64,000 nucleotides of DNA from Candidatus Cloacimonadota bacterium (GTDB lineage Bacteria > Muiribacteriota > UBA6191). Below the pieces are notes generated by a model, which saw only the letters and a list, made by a program, of their open reading frames with translations, was not told where the DNA came from and ran no database searches. Each line of letters opens with the position of its first letter. Position 1 is the first letter of the stretch. Shown here one piece after another: positions 26,677-35,100 of the stretch. The position numbers and the translations under genes are program-made. The stretch covers positions 1-64,000 of the forward strand of contig JAGSHD010000001.1 of assembly GCA_023954715.1 (NCBI GenBank). Direction: 5' to 3'.

Positions 26677-27129
26677 ACAACTTACCTAAAACCTACTAAA
26701 GCGGACTATAAAACGCTAAATACAATAAAGTTCACCAAAATTCCAACCCAAAAACAATATAAAGAACACCCAAATTTAAAACTTACAAACCAAGGTCTCA
26801 TAAGATGAATGAATTTTTAATCGAACATTTTTGAATAGTACGAATAGTACTAGAGAAAATAAGGAGATGAAAAACTCGTCATCATATGAGACCGCATAAA
26901 AAAATAGCATCAAACATCCTAAAGGGCCAATATCTATAAAACTTGTTCAAAGAAATATATATCCGCCCAAAAACAACAATCATTTTTGAATAGTACGGGT
27001 AGTACTAGAGAAAATAAGGAGATGAAAAATATATCATCAGATGAGGCCGCATTAAAAAAGATGCTACAAAAACTAAACAAAGCTACTCAAGTCCTATGAG
27101 TTTGAGAAAGCCATAACCTACAAAAATTA
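26677..27129. repeat. Intergenic region with two 80-bp direct repeats
   Basis: Units at 26826-26905 and 26981-27060 share CATTTTTGAATAGTAC, GTACTAGAGAAAATAAGGAG, ATGAAAAA, TCATCA and CCGCAT runs, period 155 bases. They resemble the palindromic repeat at 11170 and 39323, but more distantly. An AAGGAG touches an ATG with no spacing, so translation is unlikely. No other gene seen. Confidence 0.6.
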
Positions 27130-27960
27130 CTAACCTTGGTGGAATTCGATCAGGTACCACCCCAAAAGACTAATAGGAGACTTAAAATATTTAAACTCCA
27201 CCTGCTGCCGAGTAGCAAGCTCTCCGTCAAATATAAAGTCTAAAGTTTCTAATTGATAATGTCCATATTTTTGACTATCCATCAATTTTAAACGCTCTAT
27301 ATCAGTTAATTTACTTAGTGACTTCATCAACCAACGATTTTGATTACTAGCAAAGACGATTTCGTCCCGTGAAATTAGGGCCAATGGATGGGTTGAACTT
27401 TGAAGTATCTCGTCTAACTCAAGTAGTCCTGCTTTAACAACAGCGACTCCTATGATTTTATTTTCATCAAAAATAGGGGCACTAAAGTATAAGCCTCTTA
27501 ATTTACTACGTAATCCTACTGCTGCCCATGCACTCGACTCGCCTTTAATAGCACGTTTAAAGTATTTTCTGAATGCGTAGTTTTTGCCATCCAAAGATAC
27601 ACCATCCATGGTGCTAGACGCTCGTACAACTCCACTTTCATCAAGTATGTAAGAAGATTGTGTATTGTTATACTTTTGGACAGTACTAAGAATAGTTGAT
27701 GTGACTATCGTAGGGGGTTTGCTTGTCATTAACATTTTTTTTATAGAAGGCTCTATACTCAATCTACCTACTATATTTGGCATTTTTGAAAAGAGTTCAA
27801 ACTCAATTTGTTGAGCAATGGAATCTAACTTTTTTTGGGTCAGTTCTTTAGAATTATTAATGGCATCTAAATTAGATTGATGTAACCACCAAGTAGCTCC
27901 AAAAAAAACAACTAAAACTATGATCAATGTCCTAAAAAGAAAATATGACTCTTTTGACAT
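27130..27960 (-). CDS. Stand-alone Cache-type sensor domain protein
   Basis: 276 residues. One N-terminal membrane helix (TLIIVLVVFFGATWWLH), then an extracytoplasmic dCache-like domain: YILDESGVVRASSTMDGVSL, YFKRAIKGESSAWAAVGL, GLYFSAPIFDENKIIGVAVV. This is the DctB-type ligand sensor. Normally a second membrane helix and a kinase or cyclase follow, but here the protein stops after LGWYLIEFHQG. It may be the truncated N-terminus of a histidine kinase, or it may signal with a separate partner. A stand-alone kinase lies 1.9 kb away at 29823. The repeat pair just downstream may mark the breakpoint. Confidence 0.7.
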   Translation of the reverse strand: MSKESYFLFRTLIIVLVVFFGATWWLHQSNLDAINNSKELTQKKLDSIAQQIEFELFSKMPNIVGRLSIEPSIKKMLMTSKPPTIVTSTILSTVQKYNNTQSSYILDESGVVRASSTMDGVSLDGKNYAFRKYFKRAIKGESSAWAAVGLRSKLRGLYFSAPIFDENKIIGVAVVKAGLLELDEILQSSTHPLALISRDEIVFASNQNRWLMKSLSKLTDIERLKLMDSQKYGHYQLETLDFIFDGELATRQQVEFKYFKSPISLLGWYLIEFHQG

Positions 27961-28339
27961 GCAACTCTCTGCTTTCTGAGATAACTATGATTTACTAACA
28001 TTGTGCCAAGAAGCAAGTTTAAAAATGACTACTTATACTTACAAGCATAATTTTACAGGATCAAGATTAGAATAACAAAAGTTTTAAAGGAGCAATTAAC
28101 TTTTCACAATTTTAATCCTTATAACTAGACAAAATGGTTTAAACATACGATGTAATCCGTTTAGTTTCTGGTAGACATTGTACTTAGGTATACATCACTG
28201 TAGTAATTTGTTAAAATTATATAGTACACTTTGCATGATGTACTGACTATAAACGATGTAAACATACCAGTTAATCGTGCAGCAAATCACCGTACATAGT
28301 ACTTTACAATAAAGATGATTTGAACTAACCCTAATATTT

Positions 28340-29845
28340 ATGGCTATACCAAAACTAAAACAAGAACATATAAAAGTTATATTAAGCTTTTTTGGATTAT
28401 TCTTTTTACTTTGCTCTTATTATGTCATCAAACCATTTAGAGCAGGGGTTTTTTATAAAGAATTTACTTACCAAACAGCTCCCTATTTACAACTTTCATG
28501 TATTGTAGGGTCTTTATTGCTTACTCGAGCGTTTACTAGTTTTTATAAAAAGCTATCTAGCATCCATTTGGTCATATCCTCTTATTTTATAATGGGCTTG
28601 ATTCATGTATTGTTTTACTTTTTACTTGGAATTGGCTTTGCTACAAAACCGATTGCATTCGTCTTTTGCTTATGGGCTTCCATCTATTTTTTATTGGCTT
28701 TGGCAATCTTATGGGGTAATACCAATCAGATTTTCTCTTCAAAACAAGCGAAAGTCTATTATGGTTTTGTACTCTTTGGTGCTTTATCCGGTAGTACCTG
28801 TGGGTCTATGTTGAGCTCGTATATTATTGATGCAGGATACCTAGACTATAGCCTTCTGTTTTCTGCTGCTTTAATGACAATTAGTATAGTTTTTATCTAT
28901 TTTGCTGATCATTTCAATGTGGATATTATTGAGCAAAGCGCACAAGATGCCAAAAATATAGCAGAGGACAAAAAGATTTCCAGTGGTTTTGTAACAGACC
29001 TGAAAGCCTTGTTTAAAAAACACTATTTGCTATGTATCGCTGTTATGGTGTTTTCACTTACCTTTTCTAAAACAGCATTTGAGTACCGAACCTTACCAAT
29101 TATAGACCAAGAAATCAGTAAAAAGGTTTTAAATAATCATTTCCAACTTTTAGATCAAGGTACTCAAAGTAACAGGTCATCTCTCAATGTATCTTTATTA
29201 AAGATGATTCAATCACTTAAAAAATTAGACGATCAACAACGTTTAAAGTCCATTGGTCAATTTGTAAAAGATCACCAATTAACTAGTGAGCCCAAACTAA
29301 TTTTAGATCAATATCATAATTATCAAAAAGATTATCAAAAACAAATTAGTTTTTGGCATAATCAAACTCAAAACTATCAAAATATATTAGCCATAATTAT
29401 TTTATTATTCGGAAGCAGTTTCATTCTTCGAAAACTTGGTGTAGGTGTAGCTATCTGTTTACTTCCATTAAGTTTTTTTATCTTACTTATCATAACTAAT
29501 TTTGATGTGGGTTTACTTACTGTCCAGATTTGTAAAGTAATCGTGGGAGCACTAGATTTTAGTATTAATAATGCATCTAAAGAGTTACTTTTTGTATGCG
29601 CTAGCTCTGAAGCAAACCTACGTTTTAAACCATTCATTGAAGGACCTATATTTAGATTAGGTAATGCCTGTTCTGCACTTATATTTATTTGTTTAGCAAG
29701 TTTAGTTGGAGTCAACTCTCAAATTGTATTTCTTATCTTTGCTCTAATCATCGTATCCATTTGGTTTATCAAAGCTAGAGACGTGGCCAAACAATATCAT
29801 CAGCTAGATGCCTTAAATAGAGCTACTCCAATATTGGGATCTTGA
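28340..29845 (+). CDS. ATP/ADP-translocase-family (NTT-like) carrier
   Basis: 501 residues with about 12 hydrophobic helices split by a hydrophilic insert (about 215-345). The first helices contain FLLCSYYVIKPFRAGVF, the signature region of the TLC/NTT carriers (COG3202), and the C-terminal half has FSINNASKELLFVCASSEAN and KPFIEGPIFRLGNA typical of the group. NTTs exchange nucleotides in intracellular bacteria and plastids, but related proteins occur in free-living bacteria with unknown substrates. The 3' end overlaps the convergent kinase gene by 23 bases. Confidence 0.75.
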   Translation: MAIPKLKQEHIKVILSFFGLFFLLCSYYVIKPFRAGVFYKEFTYQTAPYLQLSCIVGSLLLTRAFTSFYKKLSSIHLVISSYFIMGLIHVLFYFLLGIGFATKPIAFVFCLWASIYFLLALAILWGNTNQIFSSKQAKVYYGFVLFGALSGSTCGSMLSSYIIDAGYLDYSLLFSAALMTISIVFIYFADHFNVDIIEQSAQDAKNIAEDKKISSGFVTDLKALFKKHYLLCIAVMVFSLTFSKTAFEYRTLPIIDQEISKKVLNNHFQLLDQGTQSNRSSLNVSLLKMIQSLKKLDDQQRLKSIGQFVKDHQLTSEPKLILDQYHNYQKDYQKQISFWHNQTQNYQNILAIIILLFGSSFILRKLGVGVAICLLPLSFFILLIITNFDVGLLTVQICKVIVGALDFSINNASKELLFVCASSEANLRFKPFIEGPIFRLGNACSALIFICLASLVGVNSQIVFLIFALIIVSIWFIKARDVAKQYHQLDALNRATPILGS

Positions 29846-30503
29846 TAGTAAAGCTTGAGCCAAAACCTTTTTTACTAATGACTTTGATTTCTCCACCAAG
29901 GGATAGAAGTAGATTTCTTATGTAAAATAGTCCATAACCACTTCCGTGCTGCTTTGTAGAAAAACTCTCATCAAATACTTTAGGGATCTGCTCTTGGGAA
30001 ATACCGCACCCATAGTCTTTGAACTTTATACAGATAAACTTTTTATACGAAGATAATATTATATCAAAATGTTTACTTACATTACCTTTTTGAGCGTCAA
30101 AAGCATTATCGTATAAGGTTTTGAGAATGCTTTTAAATTGGGATTGATCTACGACTAGAGGTCGATTGTACTCTATGTAATTGAATACAGTGGTTTCCAT
30201 TAGATCTGATTTTGGTGCTGTAAATAGCTCAATTTGCTTAACAGGATCAATTAACACTCCTGCACTAAATATTTTTTTCAATGAGCCAAACTTTAGTTTT
30301 TTCTTTCTAAAATCTTTTTGTAGACCTCGAAAGACTTCAATTGTTTCGTCTAATCTAGATTTAACTGCTTTGGCTGTATGGATTTGAATTCTACTTGGGT
30401 CTTTAATCACTAAACTAATAAAACAGCCTAAGATATTTAAATCTCCTGCTAAATCATGAAACACCTTAGCCAAATCTTGATCTTGTGATAATTCTGCAGT
30501 CAT
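29823..30503 (-). CDS. Sensor-less histidine kinase (HATPase) protein
   Basis: ATG 30503 follows GGGGG at 7 bases; the track start 30536 adds 11 residues. About 226 residues. A helical half with VFHDLAGDLNILG resembles a degenerate H-box. The ATP-binding half shows LKTLYDNAFDAQ (N box), FKDYGCGIS (G1), VFDESFST (F box) and HGSGYGLFYIRNL (G2). It lacks a sensor domain and membrane helices. It lies upstream of and divergent from rpoN, as NtrB-like kinases sometimes do, but no response regulator is present. Confidence 0.8.
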   Translation of the reverse strand: MTAELSQDQDLAKVFHDLAGDLNILGCFISLVIKDPSRIQIHTAKAVKSRLDETIEVFRGLQKDFRKKKLKFGSLKKIFSAGVLIDPVKQIELFTAPKSDLMETTVFNYIEYNRPLVVDQSQFKSILKTLYDNAFDAQKGNVSKHFDIILSSYKKFICIKFKDYGCGISQEQIPKVFDESFSTKQHGSGYGLFYIRNLLLSLGGEIKVISKKGFGSSFTIKIPILE

Positions 30504-30773
30504 GTAAATTCCCCCAAATTTAAAACTCCTATCCATAAAAGGATAGAAAGTAAATGCATGTACTAGAGGGATTCATAGTGGAAACCAAGGTGAAAAACTA
30601 TCCCATAATTGACTTATCGGATCGATACACTTAATAGTTTATACTGATTTACACTTTTTTACATTTTAGGGGTGTTTTTGTATGATATACTATTCCTATG
30701 CCTGTATATAAGGTACTTTTTTGATAAAATATAAGGTTAAATTATATAGCCACATTATCCCGTGAGGTTCTTT

Positions 30774-32168
30774 TTGAAATTAGTCAGTCAAAGCAAAACT
30801 CAAAGTTCTGCAATATCCTATACGATTCCGGTCCTTGAGTATACCTGTAAATCTCTAAATGAGATCGTAGTAGACTATTACAACATGCAGTTTGACCAAG
30901 TCAGCGAAGCTCATATATACGATAATTACAAAACAAAACCAAGTAATAAAAGCATCATTACAAAGTTACGACAAAAGGTTTTTGCAAAACTAAAAGCCTT
31001 AGGTAAATTACAGGTCGAATATAATGACTTGATCAAAACATCTGACACTAACGACAATCTTGGCGAAACAATATCCGATCTTTTTTTTCAGGAGTTAAAA
31101 CTCCATTGTAAAAATAAAATAGATTATGATATTGCATGTTCTTTGTTAGAGTCCATAGACGAACAAGGATATTTAACTCATCCACTATCTACACTTGCAA
31201 ACAATTTTAATATTGATGTAGAAGAGCTTTTAGCAATAAAAAAAACGATCCAGAAAATCGAGCCAATTGGTGTGACATCACGGGATTTTGATGAGTATGC
31301 ATTGATCTATATCCAAAGTATAAAAGATAAAATCATTCAAAAAAAAGGGACACAACTTTATTCATTTTATATAGACTTTTTCAAAAATCATTCCAGAAAC
31401 TTTAGACTCAACTCTCAAAAAACTCTGAGTCTACTGCAAATTGATGCTGAAACTTGTCGAACCCAATTGCAAGAACTTCAAAAATTTGGGATCAAACTAA
31501 ATCCTATCACTCAACATCAACTCAAAAAGAAAGCTCCAGTAGCAGAGCTACAAGTCAGTTTACACAATAATAATTTAACTATCAGTAGCATTAATGACTT
31601 ACACAGTTACGCCAACTTAAAAAAGACTGATATAGAGTTTTACTCCAATGCTATAGAAGGCATAGATGACCCCGAACTTCTAAAAAAAATGGCTAGTCAA
31701 TTGGTTCATTCTAGGTCTCAGTTATATGCAGTATACATCCGAATGGATAACCTAACTCGTATTTCTAAGGCTATTTTAAGTGCACAATTACAATGGTTTT
31801 TACACGGTGATGGAGCTATGAACGTATTGCGCTATCAAGACATTTCAGACGCTACGGGGATAAGTAAAAGTGTGGTCTGTCGTTGTGTAAATGAAAAATA
31901 TATTTTGTTTAATGACCAGTTAATCGAGTTAAAATCTTTTTTCTCAACGGGAGTAAAAGACAAAAACGGTCAACTCCATAGTCGTATAAAAATAAAACAC
32001 TCAATTAAAATGTTGATTCACAATGAAAATAAAAAAACGCCTTTAAGTGATGTAAAGCTTCAAAAAGCCATTGAAAGCAATTACAATATCAAACTAACCG
32101 TAAGAGTAGTCGCCAAATATAGAAACGAACTCAAAATACCTGACTATTCTAGTAGAAGAAGTGGCTAA
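30774..32168 (+). CDS. rpoN: RNA polymerase sigma-54 factor
   Basis: TTG 30774, 6 bases after GAGG, makes the N-terminus LKLVSQSKTQ as in other sigma-54; the track GTG 30762 is the alternative. About 464 residues. Region I is only modestly Gln-rich. The core-binding domain includes CSLLESIDEQGYLTHPLS and IEPIGVTSRDF. The HTH-like region reads ISKSVVCRCVNEKYI followed by IELKSFFSTGV. The RpoN box is TVRVVAKYR instead of ARRTVAKYR, and the HTH differs from the usual ESTxSR. It may read a modified -24 element. Its end overlaps the next gene by 8 bases. Confidence 0.9.
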   Translation: MKLVSQSKTQSSAISYTIPVLEYTCKSLNEIVVDYYNMQFDQVSEAHIYDNYKTKPSNKSIITKLRQKVFAKLKALGKLQVEYNDLIKTSDTNDNLGETISDLFFQELKLHCKNKIDYDIACSLLESIDEQGYLTHPLSTLANNFNIDVEELLAIKKTIQKIEPIGVTSRDFDEYALIYIQSIKDKIIQKKGTQLYSFYIDFFKNHSRNFRLNSQKTLSLLQIDAETCRTQLQELQKFGIKLNPITQHQLKKKAPVAELQVSLHNNNLTISSINDLHSYANLKKTDIEFYSNAIEGIDDPELLKKMASQLVHSRSQLYAVYIRMDNLTRISKAILSAQLQWFLHGDGAMNVLRYQDISDATGISKSVVCRCVNEKYILFNDQLIELKSFFSTGVKDKNGQLHSRIKIKHSIKMLIHNENKKTPLSDVKLQKAIESNYNIKLTVRVVAKYRNELKIPDYSSRRSG

Positions 32169-35100
32169 AGTTACCAAAGAGATAAAAGAAATCATTATCA
32201 AATCCACCTTACATGAAATTTGTAAGGATGGAAAAATTGACGATCTAGAAAAAGAAGTACTTATCAACCTAGTTAAGTTCTTGAAGTTTCCTAAATCAGA
32301 GGTAAATAGTTTAAAAAAGCAAATTACTAAAGAAATTTCAGTGGATACTAGCCTTGGAACATTAGACCCTGATTACCTAATATGGTCCATAGAAAGAAAA
32401 CTTAAAAATCTTCTTGAAGAGACTTCAATCCAAGCTCTACTTAACAAAATTAAACCCATTATTTTTGAAGAACCTCAAGTTATCGAAGCCTTTGAAATTC
32501 ATGAGCTTCAAGAAAAGTCCCTACAAGATAAAGTTTTACAAGAGTCCCAAACTCCACAAATGCCTTGGGAGCAAGATAAAGAAGAGAGACTTCGTAAAGA
32601 GTACGAAGACCGAAAAAAACAAAAAGAAGAGCAACAACGAATTCGGCATGAAAAATATCATTCTGGACCAAAGGATCTTAATATTGATGCAAGTAATTGG
32701 GAGGATTATTGCACCAGTCGAATCAATCCTGAGTCCATCAATAATTTGCAAGAGGTTGTCTTTTATATTGACCAAGGTCAACATAAACAAGCCTTAAACT
32801 ATTTATTAGATTATTCTCATTCCTTTAATTATGACCTCAGATATTTACTGATTGCTCGATTATATTTTGAACTCAATGAGATTAAAAAAGCAAAGCAATA
32901 CTTAAAAAAATCACAAGATAGTGGACTACAACAAAGTATTATTGATAGAGAGAATTTCATTTATCAAACATATAATCAATATGATGAAGATCAATGGATT
33001 ACAATCTTAAAAGGGCAGCTAAACAAAACAGATTTAAAAAACGATGATTGCTATAATGCTTTACTTAATGACTTGATTTCACGAGGTAGAGCAGATATTG
33101 CCAATCGGCTTTTAGAAAGTTTTCAATCAAATCTAAAAGATTATCCAATCTCCACTCAAAAGAAAACACAAATTAAAAAGTATTTTTACAAAGACATATA
33201 CTATGGCTATTACGGCCCGATCATCTTGATTCTTCAGATACTCTTTGCCTTTTTAATCTTGTTTGTTTGTACTTTTAATAGAGAGTATTTTTTTATTGCT
33301 ATAAATGATTTATTACGGTCTATTGTATCGGGAGTTCCGGATCAAGATATATTTTTATCTAGCTTTCATCGTGTAGCCCCGTACCTTTTTTTGTTAATTG
33401 CCCTGGCTCCACTTTTATACGTCAATTGTAAAGTAATGATAGCCGGAATTCGAAATAGGGTAAACTCAGCCGTACAAGTTATGACCAATTACATAAAGGT
33501 TACCAGTTTTGGTAAGGTCTATCATCTCGGTATTCAAAATAAGTCCAGTACCTTCTATATATATGAAGATGATACTGATTATTCTTATATATCATTAGTT
33601 AGACATTTACCATTCATTCCTAATTTTACCTACGCCTATGCTTACGATGAACTCAGAAAGATTTATGTGTTACTTCCATTATATGGTATTGCTGATAGTT
33701 ACTTTTTTGAAAGAAATCATATTTCTAAAGGTAAGGGTAGTACAGCACCTATAAATATGTTTGGTGTTCGCTTTGCTCAAGTAGCCTCTGTAATAGCCCA
33801 AATCAATCAGTCCTATTTAGCCTTAGGTCCAATACTTTTAGGATCAGCCGCCTTTTTCTATGCTAGTTTAAACTTTGCATCTGATGTACAGTTAAAATCA
33901 TTTATAGTTATGTTAGCTATCTATATAGTCTCTATTGGCTTTTATTTCATTTTTCCACGGCTATTTTTATGGTGGATGAAAATACCTTATTTATCAAAAC
34001 CATTTAGTATTAATATAATCAAGCCAGGAATCGTATTATTAAGTGTATGGTACTTTGCTATGCGCTATGTTCCTTATGGAATTTCGAGTGTGGTTCCTAT
34101 TATTGCTTGTAGTACATGCTTTTATTTAATCTTTGTACGGTCCAAGTATTTTGGTGATACCAAACAAATTGTAGCAGAGCTAACCTCACTTGGTGATTCA
34201 AACAACACGGATGGCGATATTTCTGAATATGCACTAGGTTTAAAATATTTAAATTTAGGTAAGTCAAATAGCTTAATTCCTAAAAATGTAGGGCTATTTT
34301 ACAACGAGGAGTATGTTGCCTTAAAAAGAAGCATATTAGGTCTGACACTCTACTATGATGTGGTCAAAAGAACCTCTAAATTTAACATCTCTATTCAAGA
34401 CAATAATGATAACAGCATCGTTCGCATTGGAAACTTCAACTATCAAGTAAAATCTCGGGCAAAAGATATCCAAGAGAAATGTAAACTTGCAAACTTAGAT
34501 AGTGGTCTAAACTCCACATTAAAACCATCCAAATCTAAAATTCATTTGCCCGGTGTTTTCGTCTGCTTTTTGGTATTTAGCTCGTGGCAATACTATCAAT
34601 TTCTACAATTACATACCGCAAATGGTGAAAGTCTATCCGTAGATAATAAAACTTATAAAATTGCTTTGGAATATCTTCGATCAAATGATAACAAAATCTC
34701 TCATTCTTTACATGATCAAGACTATATCTATAAAAATATAGAAGACCAACGTATCGTCCAGTATTTTCAATCACGAGCAATGACATGGCAAGAGTTAGAA
34801 AACTCGATCCGACATGGTTTAGATAAAAAAGTACAAAAAGAGTTGACAGTTCCTGCATACATAAAAAAGGATGGATACCGAGAGGATGTTTGGGTATTTA
34901 TGTATTGGCACTCATATTTAGCCAATAAGGCTATAGATAATCTAAGATATGGACAAGTTATCAAAGACTATTGTCACTCTGCTCAAATGTCAGCCGTAGC
35001 CGAAGGATACAATATACGCTGTGCCATATCCTTTGATTATGACACTATTATAAAAAATGTCTTAAATGCAAAAGAGGTTCCGAGTTTCATACCAACTACT

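Noticed and set aside
26826-27060. CRISPR-like direct repeats.
   Set aside because: Only two imperfect 80-bp units and no cas genes; no array anywhere in the window.
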